This document shows, piece after piece, positions 50,084 to 59,268 of a DNA stretch of 64,000 nt. A program made the position numbers and the translations under genes. Each line of letters begins with the position of its first letter. The first letter of the stretch is position 1. The stretch is from Patulibacter brassicae. GTDB lineage: Bacteria; Actinomycetota; Thermoleophilia; Solirubrobacterales; Solirubrobacteraceae. Location: NCBI RefSeq assembly GCF_033949425.1, contig NZ_JAXAVX010000003.1:1-64000 (forward strand), given 5' to 3'. Under the pieces are notes generated by a model, which saw only the letters and a list, made by a program, of their open reading frames with translations, did no database searches and was not told the DNA's origin.

Positions 50084-51787
50084 TCAGCGCGACGAGCGCA
50101 ACGCCCGCCACGCCGCGTAGAGCGGCGTGCGCAGGGGCCGCAGGTCGGCCGGTGCCCCGCGCGCCCGGCCCAGGTCGCCGACGCCCGGCGCGTCGCGGCG
50201 CAGCAGGTACCCGGTGTTGTCGGCGCTCTCGTCCTGCCACGCCAGGAAGGTCGTGAAGAGCACGACGCCGGCCCCGAGCGGCCCGTCCCGCATCCGCTCG
50301 AAGCTCGCTCGCAGGCGGCGGACCTGCTCGTCGGCCGTCGGCGCGTCGCGGTTGCGCCGGCACCCGCCCTCGGTCAGGGCGAGGCCCGCGTCCTGCGCGC
50401 GACCGCTCGGCCACCCGCGCCACCCGCGCCACGCCCCGTCCTCGGTGGCGCCCCGCAGCAGTCGGACCACCCACGCCGCGCCGTTCGTCCGCTCGTCGGC
50501 TGGCGCGCCCGGCGCGCCCGGTGCGCCGGTCCGGTCCTGCTCGGTGTCCTTGTAGTGGTGGTGGGTCCAGACGAACCGCGGCTCGGCCGGCAGGCCGTCG
50601 CCGAGCTCCGCGACGAGGCGCCGGAGGAACCGGTCGTAGCCGAGCACGACCGCGGAGGCCTCGTCGGCGCGGTGCGCGTCGCTCGTCCCGGGTCCGCCGA
50701 GCAGCAGCGGGACCCGTGCCCCCGCGTTGACCGTCGCGCACAGCGCGACCGCGCTGCGCAGCATCTCGGCGGTCGTCGCCACGGCGTACGCGCGCCGCTC
50801 GTCCCCCGCTCGGGCGTCGGCCGGGTCCGCCACCGCCCGCCCGTCGCGGAGGGTGACGAACTGCGGCCAGCCCTCGAAGTTCGGCTCGTTCATGACCTCG
50901 AGCAGGTCGACGTGGGCGCCGAGGCGGTTCGGCGGCGCGTCGGGGAAGTGGACGGTGGCCCGGCGCGCCGGGTCGGGGTGGTAGCGACGGGCGAGGAACT
51001 CGATCCAGCGCGTCCAGGCGCCGCCGGGCCGCACGTGCCCCAGCCCGTCGTCGGCCGGGTCGCCGACGCTGCCCGGCAGCCGATGGACGGCCGGACGGCC
51101 GGGGTCCGGCTCGCCCGCCGAGCGCCAGCCGCGACGCAGGTCGTCCCAGACCGCGCCGGCGGCGGCCCGGCGCGACGGATGGAACCGCGCGACGTAGGCG
51201 ACCCGCGGCTCGTCGTCCGCGGGCATCCGGAACGTCCCGTCGGCGTCGGGAGCCGCGCACCCGGTCACCCAGCCCGGGAAGCGGGCGGCGACGAGGACGA
51301 TCCGCACGGGGCGCGGCGACGCCGTGTTCGCGGCGTGGATGTTCGCGTCCAGCGCCTCGAGGGTCCGCCCGTCGAAGCGGCCGGGCCCGGCGCCCATGAT
51401 CTGGTCCCACGGGGCCCACAGCCGCACGACGTCCGTGCCGGTGTCGGCGAGCAGGCCCGGGGTGCCGCCCGCCCCGGTGAGCAGCCCCGGCGCCTGGAGG
51501 TTCGCCTCGATCTGGACGTTCGCCGGCCGGCCGCCCCGGACGAAGCGGCCTCGGGCCACGTCGAAGTCGCCGCCGCCCTGCGCGACGCCGAGGCCCACGA
51601 ACGGCGCCAGCCCGATCGCCTTGCGCAGGTGGCCCGGCCGCAGGAGCGGGTCCGGCGCGCGACCGGGCTCCGGCGTCGCCGGCCCGTCGCCACCCGACCA
51701 GAGCGCCCGCCCGGCGATCGCGCCGCCGGCGAGCGCCACGCCGCCCGCGACGAGACCGCGGCGCGACACGCGGCGCCCGCCGCTCAC
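50084..51787 (-). CDS. Tat-exported glycoside hydrolase, clan GH-A
   Basis: A 567-residue protein. GTG start gives a twin-arginine-type signal (VSRRGLVAGGVALAGGAIAG). The body looks like a (beta/alpha)8 glycosidase: DVVRLWAPWDQIMG, then VDLLEVMNEPNFEGWPQFVT with the NEP motif whose Glu is the acid/base, VWTHHHYKD, and AGLALTEGGCRRNRD whose Glu is a good nucleophile candidate. Specificity not clear; GH39/GH5-like. A GAPGAPGAP run near the C-terminal third is encoded by three similar 9-bp units. Own promoter not evident. Confidence 0.78.
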   Translation of the reverse strand: MSGGRRVSRRGLVAGGVALAGGAIAGRALWSGGDGPATPEPGRAPDPLLRPGHLRKAIGLAPFVGLGVAQGGGDFDVARGRFVRGGRPANVQIEANLQAPGLLTGAGGTPGLLADTGTDVVRLWAPWDQIMGAGPGRFDGRTLEALDANIHAANTASPRPVRIVLVAARFPGWVTGCAAPDADGTFRMPADDEPRVAYVARFHPSRRAAAGAVWDDLRRGWRSAGEPDPGRPAVHRLPGSVGDPADDGLGHVRPGGAWTRWIEFLARRYHPDPARRATVHFPDAPPNRLGAHVDLLEVMNEPNFEGWPQFVTLRDGRAVADPADARAGDERRAYAVATTAEMLRSAVALCATVNAGARVPLLLGGPGTSDAHRADEASAVVLGYDRFLRRLVAELGDGLPAEPRFVWTHHHYKDTEQDRTGAPGAPGAPADERTNGAAWVVRLLRGATEDGAWRGWRGWPSGRAQDAGLALTEGGCRRNRDAPTADEQVRRLRASFERMRDGPLGAGVVLFTTFLAWQDESADNTGYLLRRDAPGVGDLGRARGAPADLRPLRTPLYAAWRALRSSR

Positions 51788-51933
51788 GGGCGCACCGCGG
51801 GTCGGGGGCCGTCGAGGAGGAACCGCACCGCCCCAGTGTGACCGGCGCGGGCCCCGCCGGTGGGTCCGGACGCTCCGGCCAGGCGGCGCGGTCGCGGGCC
51901 ACGAGCGCCCACCCCGCCTGACCGGCCGGGCCC

Positions 51934-53004
51934 TCAGCCCGCGGTGGCGGGCGCGGCGAGGGGCGTCGCCGCCGACGGGGCCGCGTCGCCGGCGGCGACG
52001 AGCCGGCGGATGAGGTCGGTCGTCACCTCGGGCGCCTCGAGCGGCGCCATGTGGCCGACGTCGTCGAGCAGGACGAGGTCCAGCAGCTGCGGCAGGTGCT
52101 CGGCCATCCGCTCCGTGTGGACCGGCGGCGTCAGCCGGTCGCGGCGGCCGCCGAGGACGATCGTCGGGACCTCGAGCGAGCGCAGGCCCTCGTGGAGCTC
52201 GACGCGGCTGATCGTCGAGCCGGTGTTCGCGCGGACGTCGCGGGGACAGCTGAGGACCATCCGATCGCAGAACGCGACGGTCGCGGGGCTCGCGGCGCCG
52301 CAGAGCGCGACGTAGCGCACGACGCGGGAGGAGATCGGCGTCGAGCGCTTCGGCAGCGGCGCCGCCGCGCCGAGGACGAGCTGGCCGAGCTCCTGCTCGA
52401 TCCGGTCGCCGAGCCCGTGGGTCGGCAGGATCAGCGACGAGGAGATGAGGTCGCCCAGGCCGGTGCTCAGGAGCCCGACGGCGGCGACGCGCTCGCGGAT
52501 CTCGGCGGCGTCGCGGTCGCCGGCCCATGCGGCGATCGTCATCGCCCCGAGCGAGTGCCCGACGAGGGTCGCCCGGCGACCCTCCGGCACCGTCGCCCGG
52601 AGCACGCGCTCGAGGTCGTCGGCGTAGGCGTCGATCGAGTAGTCGCCGCCGCTCGACGGCGCGCTGCCCCCGTGCCCGCGCAGGTCGTAGGCGACGATCC
52701 GCAGCTCGCCCGCGAGGGCCTGGAGCTGCAGCGTCCAGAACTCCAAAGCGCAGGTCCAGCCGTGGACGAGCACGACCGTCGGCGCGTCCTGCGGGCCGAC
52801 CACCCGCACCCGCAGGCGCGTGCCGTCGCCGGCCGGGACGCCGAGCGTCTCGCCCCCGAGCTCGGCGAGGTCGCGGCGCAGCGCCGGCCGGATCGGATCG
52901 CGGCGGATGCGGTCGCGGTCGCGGCGGAAGGTCGCGTACCAGGCGCCGCCGGCGGTGGCGGCGGCCGCCGCGAGCAGCGGCCTGGGGAGGCGTGGGCGAG
53001 CCAT
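51934..53004 (-). CDS. alpha/beta hydrolase, membrane-anchored
   Basis: A 356-residue protein with an N-terminal hydrophobic anchor (RPLLAAAAATAGGAWYATF), then an alpha/beta-hydrolase domain: VVLVHGWTCALEFWTLQLQA (oxyanion), LVGHSLGAMTIAAWAGDR (Ser nucleophile), VLGGRRDRLTPPVHTERM (Asp) and LDDVGHMAPLEAPE (His). All three catalytic residues are intact. Lipase/esterase role with lipid-like substrate is likely. ATG 53002-53004 after an AGAGGA-type site. A TACGGAACAGTA operator lies 83-94 bp upstream, matching the TetR at 49298. Confidence 0.86.
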   Translation of the reverse strand: MARPRLPRPLLAAAAATAGGAWYATFRRDRDRIRRDPIRPALRRDLAELGGETLGVPAGDGTRLRVRVVGPQDAPTVVLVHGWTCALEFWTLQLQALAGELRIVAYDLRGHGGSAPSSGGDYSIDAYADDLERVLRATVPEGRRATLVGHSLGAMTIAAWAGDRDAAEIRERVAAVGLLSTGLGDLISSSLILPTHGLGDRIEQELGQLVLGAAAPLPKRSTPISSRVVRYVALCGAASPATVAFCDRMVLSCPRDVRANTGSTISRVELHEGLRSLEVPTIVLGGRRDRLTPPVHTERMAEHLPQLLDLVLLDDVGHMAPLEAPEVTTDLIRRLVAAGDAAPSAATPLAAPATAG

Positions 53005-53086
53005 GACGTGGTCCTCTCCCGCGGGCGCCGCCGACCGGCGTCCGCGCGTTCCGGGGGCGCCGCGGAACGCGGCGGAGACCCTTTCC

Positions 53087-53098
53087 TACGGAACAGTA
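53087..53098. promoter_or_regulatory. TetR operator-like site before hydrolase gene
   Basis: TACGGAACAGTA matches 10 of 12 positions of the TACGGCACCGTA site at 49177-49188, in the only non-coding gap upstream of the hydrolase. Confidence 0.55.
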
Positions 53099-53135
53099 GC
53101 GAACGGCTGCGCGGCCGCTCGATCGGCACCCGGGA

Positions 53136-54479
53136 TCAGGAGCGCCCGGCCGCGGGCGATCGTCCCCCGCCGGGGTCGACGATCTCCGCGTGCTGCGACG
53201 CCTTGCCGATCGCCACGAGCGCGATCGCGCCCGGGAGCGCCGGCAGCCACGTGGAGATGAGCCGCTGCGTGAGGCTCGCCAGCAGCGCCACCGGCGAGGA
53301 GACGCCGAAGGCGATGAGCATGCCGAGGAGGCCGGCCTCGACGCCGAGGCCGCCCGGGATCGGCAGGAGGTTCGCCAGCTGGCCGAGCAGGTAGGCCATG
53401 AGGACGTCGAGCATGTTCGGCGACGCGCCGAACGCGTGGCAGGCGACCCAGAGCACGCCGGCGTCGGCGATCCACCAGAGGGCGGCGCCGACGACCGCCG
53501 GGTCGCGCTCCCGCACGAGCGTCACGACGCTGCGCACGCCGTCGTCGAGCGTCCCCGGGATCGCGGCGAGCGCCTCGGCCATCCGACCCTCCCGCTTGGC
53601 CGAGACCTTCGCGAGCCGCCGCAGGCCGCCGCGTCCGAGGACCGCCACGAGGAGGACCGCGGCGGCGATCCCGGCGGGCACGATCGTCAGCGAGGGGCTC
53701 GCGTGGCCGACGAGGAACAGCGCCAGGCCGGTGATGAGGATGAGCAGGACGAACCACGCGTAGACGAGGGCGAGCTGCGCCGCGACGGTGGCGCCGGCGG
53801 CGCGCGCGTCGAGGCCGTTGCGCCGCAGCGCGAACGCGGTCGCGGCGATGCCGCCCGCACCGGCCGTGGCCAGCAGGCGCGTCGCGGCGACGCCGGCGAG
53901 GGTGATCCGCCACGCGGTGATCCGCGGCAGCCGCAGCCCCGAGCGCTCGGCGGTCGCCGAGAGCACCGCGACGTAGCCGGCGAACGAGAGGACCTCGAGC
54001 AGGACGCCGGCGATGAGCCACTTCGGATCGCCCTGGCGGACCTTCTCCCAGGTGTCGCCGATCCAGGAGATGTGGGGCGCGAGGAGCCGGAAGGCGATGA
54101 CGATCCCGAGCAGGATCGCCGTGCCGACGACGATGTGCTTCAGGACGGAGCGGCCGTGGAAGAGGCCCTCCTCCTCGGCGTCTTCCCCGTCGAGGGCGCC
54201 CACCGTGCCCGGCAGGGGCGTCGTGGCGGGCGCGTCGGGCTCCGCGACGGCGATCGCGTCGCTCACCGGGGTCGCCGCCGGCGCCGGGGCCTCCTCCGGC
54301 GCGCCGTCCTCGGCGACCGCTCCACCGCTCGGTGCCGGAGCGGGCTCCGCGTCGACCGGGGGCCGTGGCCCCCGTCCTGGTGGCCCGGTGGGCGAATCGG
54401 CGGCAGCCTCCGGCACCGAGGGCTCCACCTGCTCCTCGGGACCGGACGGGGTGTGCCGCCGCCGCTGCACCTGGCGCAT
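53136..54479 (-). CDS. flippase-like membrane protein (UPF0104/LPG synthase TM domain)
   Basis: A 447-residue protein. Residues 1-110 are an acidic, Pro/Ala/Glu-rich disordered cytoplasmic region (PSGPEEQVEPSVPEAAADSP). The remainder has about eight transmembrane helices of the lysylphosphatidylglycerol synthase-TM / flippase-like type: LLGIVIAFRLLAPHISWIGD, AAAVLLVAVLGRGGLRRLAK, LLGQLANLLPIPGGLGVEAGL and LLASLTQRLISTWLPALPGA, the last two being family signatures. It lacks the soluble MprF catalytic domain, so it probably flips a lipid-linked intermediate. ATG at 54477-54479. Divergent from cobN. Confidence 0.85.
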   Translation of the reverse strand: MRQVQRRRHTPSGPEEQVEPSVPEAAADSPTGPPGRGPRPPVDAEPAPAPSGGAVAEDGAPEEAPAPAATPVSDAIAVAEPDAPATTPLPGTVGALDGEDAEEEGLFHGRSVLKHIVVGTAILLGIVIAFRLLAPHISWIGDTWEKVRQGDPKWLIAGVLLEVLSFAGYVAVLSATAERSGLRLPRITAWRITLAGVAATRLLATAGAGGIAATAFALRRNGLDARAAGATVAAQLALVYAWFVLLILITGLALFLVGHASPSLTIVPAGIAAAVLLVAVLGRGGLRRLAKVSAKREGRMAEALAAIPGTLDDGVRSVVTLVRERDPAVVGAALWWIADAGVLWVACHAFGASPNMLDVLMAYLLGQLANLLPIPGGLGVEAGLLGMLIAFGVSSPVALLASLTQRLISTWLPALPGAIALVAIGKASQHAEIVDPGGGRSPAAGRS

Positions 54480-54674
54480 CCTCGCAGGCCGACGCCGCGG
54501 CCGGGCAGCAACGTCCGTTTCGCGCCCTCGGGCGACGCGGGCGGGGCTCGCCGGCGGATGCGCGCAGGGGTCCCGCGCGCCCTCGCCGCTATCGTCCGGC
54601 GGGTCCGTTCCCGCGCGGAGGGGCCGATCCGGTCCCGGTCCCCGTCGCGCCCGTCCCCGCGAGGAGCCGCCCCG

Positions 54675-57600
54675 GTGATCCGCCTCATCACGACCGCCGA
54701 CACCGAGATCCTCACGGTCGCGGGCGCCCGCCCGCTGCTGCCCGAGGACTTCCCGGCGGTCCGCTGCCTGAACCCCGCGACGGTCGATCCCGACGCGACG
54801 GCCGAGGCGGTGTCGCGGATCCTGGACGGGGCGCGGGTCGTGCTCGTGCGGCTGCTCGGCGGCCGGCGGGCGTGGGAGACCGGCTTCGACCGCCTCGAGG
54901 AGGCCTGCCGGCGCGACGGCGTCGCGCTCATCGCGCTCGGTGGCGAGGCGGAGCTCGACGCCGAGCTCGCCGACCGCTCGACGGTCGGCCCGGCCGTCGT
55001 CGCCCAGGCGCACGAGTACCTGCGCCACGGCGGGGTCGAGAACGTCGCGTCGCTCCTGCGGTTCCTCGGCGACACGCTGCTGCTGCGCGGCGACGACTTC
55101 GACCCGCCCCGGGCGCTGCAGGAGCTCTCGGCGTGGGATCCGGAGACCGGCGACGGGACCGTCGCCGACGTCCTGACCGCCGCCCGCTCCCGGGCCGGCA
55201 CCCGCGTTCCCACGGGCGCGCCCGTGGCCGACGGCGTGCGGACCGCCGACGCGCTCGACGCCCGGCCGGTCGTCGGGATCGTCTTCTACCGCTCGCACCG
55301 CACCGCCGGGAACACCGGCTTCGTCGCCGCGCTCGCGGAGGCGGTCGAGGACCAGGGCGGCGTCGCGCTGCCGATCTGGTGCGCGTCGCTGCGTCCCGAC
55401 GCCAGCGGCCGGATCGCGGCGCTCGACGCGCTGACCGGCGACGGCGGAGCGCCGGTGGTCGACGCGCTGCTGACGACCGTCCTGGCCTCCGGCGGCTCGA
55501 ACGCCGGGGACGTCGTCGAGGCGGGCACCGACGGCGCCACCGACGCCTGGCAGGTCTGGGACGTCGCCCGGCTCGAGGAGCTCGGCGTGCCGGTGATCCA
55601 GGCTGCGGCGGCGACGCAGTCGCGGGCGCGCTGGGAGGCCTCGCCCGCCGGCCTCACCCCGCTCGACGTCGCGATGCAGGTCGCGATCCCCGAGTTCGAC
55701 GGTCGCGTGCTCGGCGGGGTCGTCTCGTTCAAGGAGCGGGAGACCGTCGCGCTGGCCGGCGACGAGGAGCTGCCGGTCACCCGGTACGTCGCCGACCCGG
55801 ATCGCGCGCGCCGCGTCGCCGGCCTCGCCGTGCGCCACGGCCGGCTGCGGCGCCTGGCCGAGGACCCGTCGGCCACGCGCCGCGTGGCGATCGTCCTCTC
55901 GAGCTCGCCGACGAAGCACTCGCGGATCGGCAACGCCGTCGGCCTCGACACGCCCGCCTCGGCGGTGCTGCTGCTGCGCGCCCTCGCCGCCCAGGGCCAG
56001 CGCGTCGACGCCACCGCGGTCCCCGAGCTGCAGGCGGCGCTCGACGCCGACGACGTCGACGCCGCGACCGCGACGGCCGCCGGCGAGGCGCTGATCCACG
56101 CGCTCGTCGCGCGCGGGGGCCACGACCCCGAGCTCCTCTCGGACGATCACCTGCGCGAGAGCCCCTACCGCCTCGGCGGCCCGGAGTACGCCGCGTGGTT
56201 CGCGACGCTGCCCGACGGCCTGCGCGCGCTCGTGGAGCGCGACCACGGCGCCGGCTGGGAGGACGGCCGCTGGACCACCGGCGGACGCGCCGCCGAGCGG
56301 CACGGCACCGACGCGCCGCTCTACGTCGACGGCGACGACGTGATCGTCGCCGGCATCGAGCTCGGCGACGTGTTCATCGCCATCCAGCCGCCGCGCGCCA
56401 CGAGCGAGGAGGACGCCGCGGCGCTCTCCCACGACGCCGAGCGGGCCGCGCCGCACCACTACTTCGCGGTCTACCGCTGGCTCGAGGCGGTCTGGCGCGC
56501 CGACGCGCTCGTGCACCTCGGCAAGCACGGGACGCTCGAGTGGCTGCCGGGCAAGTCGATCGGCCTCTCCGCCGACTGCCACCCCGACGCGATCCTCGGC
56601 TCGCTGCCGCTCGTCTACCCCTTCGTCGTGAACGACCCGGGCGAGGGCGTGCAGTCCAAGCGCCGCGTCCACGCGACGATCGTCGACCACCTCGTGCCGC
56701 CGATGATGCGGGCCGAGACCTACGACGAGCTGCAGGAGCTCGAGCACCTGCTCGACGAGTACGTCCGGATCGAGGCGCTGGATCCCGAGAAGCTGCCGGC
56801 GCTCGCCCGGCGGATCTGGGAGGTCGTCGAGTCGGCCGCGCTCCAGCACGACCTCGGGCTGCACGACGAGGAGCTCGCGGCGTTCCGGGCGCAGGGCGCC
56901 GACGCGGACGCCGCCGAGATCCAGCACCGGCTCGAGCACCTCGTCTCCGACATCGACACGTACCTCTGCTCGATCAAGGACCTGCAGGTCCGCGACGGCC
57001 TGCACGTCCTGGGCCGCGCCCCCGACGAGGAGCAGCTGCGGGGTCTCGCGGTCGCGATCCTGCGCCTCGGCTCGGGCGACCTGCCGGGCCTGCGGACGGC
57101 CGTCGGCGCCGCGTTCGGGATCGACGAGGACGCGCTGCTGCGGGCCGGCGGCGCCCGGCTGCCGCGCGCATCGACCGTCGGCTCGGCCGACGGCGCCGCG
57201 TGCGGCCTCGACGCCGCGGTCGCCGACGCCCTCGGCGACGCGGCTGCTCCGCTCCCGTCGGCGGGCGATCCCGGGGTCGCGGCGCTCGTGGAGCGCTTCC
57301 CCGGTCCGGCCGCCACCGCCGGCGACCTCGTCGACCGGCTCGACGCCGCGCAGCGCGCGCTCGTCGACGCGCTCGGCGACGCCGGCTGGCCGACCGACGC
57401 CGGCGCCGCGCTGGCGATCGTCACCGAGGTCCTCGGGCGCAGCGACCACGCGGTCGAGCGCGTGCTGCGCCACGCCGCCGGCGAGGTCGTCCCGCGGATC
57501 CGCCGCTGCGGCGAGGAGCTCGAGCACGTGATCGGCGCCCTGTCGGGCCGGTACGTGCCGTCGGGTCCCTCGGGCTCGCCGACCCGCGGTCGCCTCGACG

Positions 57601-58859
57601 TCCTGCCGACGGGGCGCAACTTCTACGGCGTGGACCCCAAGGCGCTGCCGAGCGAGCTCTCCTGGGAGACCGGCCGCCGCCTGGCCGACGACCTCGTGCG
57701 CCGCCACGTGAAGGAGGAGGGCCGCGCGCCCGAGCAGGTCGGGATCGTCGTCTGGGGCACCGCGAACATGCGGACCCACGGCGACGACGTCGCGGAGATC
57801 TTCGCGCTGCTCGGCGTCGAGCCGGTCTGGCATCCCGAGACGCGCCGCGTGCGCGATCTGCGGGTCGTCCCGCTCGAGGAGCTCGGCCGCCCCCGGGTCG
57901 ACGTGACCGTCCGGATCAGCGGCTTCTTCCGCGACGCGTTCCCCGGGCTCATCGACCTCGTCGACGATGCCGTCGCGCTCGTCGCCGCGCTCGACGAGCC
58001 GGACGAGCAGAACTTCGTCGCCAAGCACGTGCGCGAGGACGAGGCGCGGCTGCTGGAGGAGCTCCTCGCGCAGCCGGCCGACGGGGCGCCGGGCTCCTCC
58101 GCCGCCGAGCGCGCGAAGCGCCGGGCGACGACGCGGATCTTCGGCTCGAAGCCCGGGACCTACGGCGCGGGGCTGCTGGAGCTCGTCGACAGCCGGGGCT
58201 GGCACGACCGCAGCGATCTGGCCGCCGTCTACGAGGCGTGGGGCGGCTACGCCTACGGGCGCGGCCTCGGCGGGGTCGAGGCCCGCGGGTCGATGCGCGA
58301 GCAGTTCGGCCGGATCGAGGTCGCCGTGAAGAACCTCGACACCCGCGAGCACGACATCTTCGACTCCGACGGGTACTTCCAGTACCACGGCGGGATGGTC
58401 GCGATGGTCGAGGCGGTGACCGGGAAGGAGCCCAAGGCGTGGTTCGGCGACAGCGCCGACCCGACGACCGTGGAGACGCGGACGCTCGCCGAGGAGGCCC
58501 GCCGCGTGGTCCGCTCGCGCGTGCTGAACCCGCGCTGGGTGGCGGGCATGATCCGTCACGGCTACAAGGGGGCGATGGAGCTCTCGGTCACCGTCGACTA
58601 CCTCTTCGGCTACGACGCCACGGCCGGCGTCGTCGAGGACTGGATGTACGAGCAGGTGACCGACCGCTACGTCGGCGACCCGGACGTCCACGCGTTCCTC
58701 ACGCGATCGTCGCCGTGGGCGCTGCGCCAGATCGCCGAGCGGCTGCTGGAGGCCGCCGACCGCGGGCTCTGGGAGGCCCCCGACGACGCGCGCCTGGAGC
58801 AGCTGCGCGACGCGCTGCTGGAGGTCGAGGGCGAGGTCGAGGAGGCGGGGCGCGCATGA
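54675..58859 (+). CDS. cobN: cobaltochelatase large subunit CobN
   Basis: A 1394-residue subunit of the ATP-dependent aerobic cobaltochelatase (CobN-CobS-CobT), which inserts cobalt into hydrogenobyrinic acid a,c-diamide. Signatures: VVGIVFYRSHRTAGNTGFVA, VLASGGSNAG, the H-rich active block HLGKHGTLEWLPGKSIGLSA, YPFVVNDPGEGVQSKRRVHA, DVTVRISGFFRDAFPGLIDL, KPGTYGAGLLELVDSRGWHD, HDIFDSDGYFQYHGGMVAMV, and RWVAGMIRHGYKGAMELSVT. Length is normal (1250-1400). GTG 54675 with a GAGGA about 10 nt upstream. CobS and CobT are not in the window. The stop overlaps a small membrane protein gene. Confidence 0.94.
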   Translation: MIRLITTADTEILTVAGARPLLPEDFPAVRCLNPATVDPDATAEAVSRILDGARVVLVRLLGGRRAWETGFDRLEEACRRDGVALIALGGEAELDAELADRSTVGPAVVAQAHEYLRHGGVENVASLLRFLGDTLLLRGDDFDPPRALQELSAWDPETGDGTVADVLTAARSRAGTRVPTGAPVADGVRTADALDARPVVGIVFYRSHRTAGNTGFVAALAEAVEDQGGVALPIWCASLRPDASGRIAALDALTGDGGAPVVDALLTTVLASGGSNAGDVVEAGTDGATDAWQVWDVARLEELGVPVIQAAAATQSRARWEASPAGLTPLDVAMQVAIPEFDGRVLGGVVSFKERETVALAGDEELPVTRYVADPDRARRVAGLAVRHGRLRRLAEDPSATRRVAIVLSSSPTKHSRIGNAVGLDTPASAVLLLRALAAQGQRVDATAVPELQAALDADDVDAATATAAGEALIHALVARGGHDPELLSDDHLRESPYRLGGPEYAAWFATLPDGLRALVERDHGAGWEDGRWTTGGRAAERHGTDAPLYVDGDDVIVAGIELGDVFIAIQPPRATSEEDAAALSHDAERAAPHHYFAVYRWLEAVWRADALVHLGKHGTLEWLPGKSIGLSADCHPDAILGSLPLVYPFVVNDPGEGVQSKRRVHATIVDHLVPPMMRAETYDELQELEHLLDEYVRIEALDPEKLPALARRIWEVVESAALQHDLGLHDEELAAFRAQGADADAAEIQHRLEHLVSDIDTYLCSIKDLQVRDGLHVLGRAPDEEQLRGLAVAILRLGSGDLPGLRTAVGAAFGIDEDALLRAGGARLPRASTVGSADGAACGLDAAVADALGDAAAPLPSAGDPGVAALVERFPGPAATAGDLVDRLDAAQRALVDALGDAGWPTDAGAALAIVTEVLGRSDHAVERVLRHAAGEVVPRIRRCGEELEHVIGALSGRYVPSGPSGSPTRGRLDVLPTGRNFYGVDPKALPSELSWETGRRLADDLVRRHVKEEGRAPEQVGIVVWGTANMRTHGDDVAEIFALLGVEPVWHPETRRVRDLRVVPLEELGRPRVDVTVRISGFFRDAFPGLIDLVDDAVALVAALDEPDEQNFVAKHVREDEARLLEELLAQPADGAPGSSAAERAKRRATTRIFGSKPGTYGAGLLELVDSRGWHDRSDLAAVYEAWGGYAYGRGLGGVEARGSMREQFGRIEVAVKNLDTREHDIFDSDGYFQYHGGMVAMVEAVTGKEPKAWFGDSADPTTVETRTLAEEARRVVRSRVLNPRWVAGMIRHGYKGAMELSVTVDYLFGYDATAGVVEDWMYEQVTDRYVGDPDVHAFLTRSSPWALRQIAERLLEAADRGLWEAPDDARLEQLRDALLEVEGEVEEAGRA

Positions 58860-59089
58860 GCGATCCGACGCCCGACCCGAGCCGGCCGCGTCGGCTGGTG
58901 CTCGTCCGCGACGCCCTGATCGCCTTCGTCGTCGTGACGCTCGTCTGGCGGTTCCTCATCTCGGGGAACTGGACCGCCGCGGTCCTCTGCGGCGTCGTGC
59001 TGGCGACCGTCCTCACCGTCACCTCGCTCTCGCGGGACCGCGACGCCGCCGCCGGCGGACAGGCCGGCGACGACGGCGGGACCGGCTGA
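58856..59089 (+). CDS. 77-residue membrane protein coupled to cobN
   Basis: Hydrophilic N-terminus (MSDPTPDPSRPRR), two transmembrane segments (LIAFVVVTLVWRFLISGN and AAVLCGVVLATVLTVTSL), and a charged, Gly-rich tail. No family recognised. ATG 58856 overlaps the cobN stop (ATGA). Coupling suggests a role in cobalt supply or membrane tethering of the chelatase, but this is inference from position only. Confidence 0.68.
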   Translation: MSDPTPDPSRPRRLVLVRDALIAFVVVTLVWRFLISGNWTAAVLCGVVLATVLTVTSLSRDRDAAAGGQAGDDGGTG

Positions 59090-59095
59090 GCCACG

Positions 59096-59140
59096 GGCCG
59101 GGCCGTCGCGGGACCCGACGCCCGCCGGGGCGGCCCGGCC
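59096..59140 (+). terminator. probable terminator after cobN operon
   Basis: GGCCGGGCCG (59096-59105) pairs with CGGCCCGGCC (59131-59140), with an inner GCGGG/CCCGC stem in the loop, 7 bp after the stop. Confidence 0.5.
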
Positions 59141-59268
59141 AGCGCTGGCGACGGCGAGCTTCGCCCCGTCACCCTCCGCGGGACCCTGGGGGAGGACGGC
59201 TCGGCACCCTTCACGATGACCCCGAGCGGTCGACCGACCGCCGAGGCCGTGGCCTATGGTGCCGCGCG

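Noticed and set aside
54480..54674. Cobalamin riboswitch before cobN
   Set aside because: The 195-bp divergent gap is shorter than a full riboswitch plus promoter and lacks its conserved blocks.
53136..58691. A minus-strand open frame of 1851 codons lying opposite cobN
   Set aside because: Only the 3' 447 codons (53136-54479) look like a protein; the rest is the antisense shadow of cobN, with Arg/Val/Asp-rich composition and no domain.
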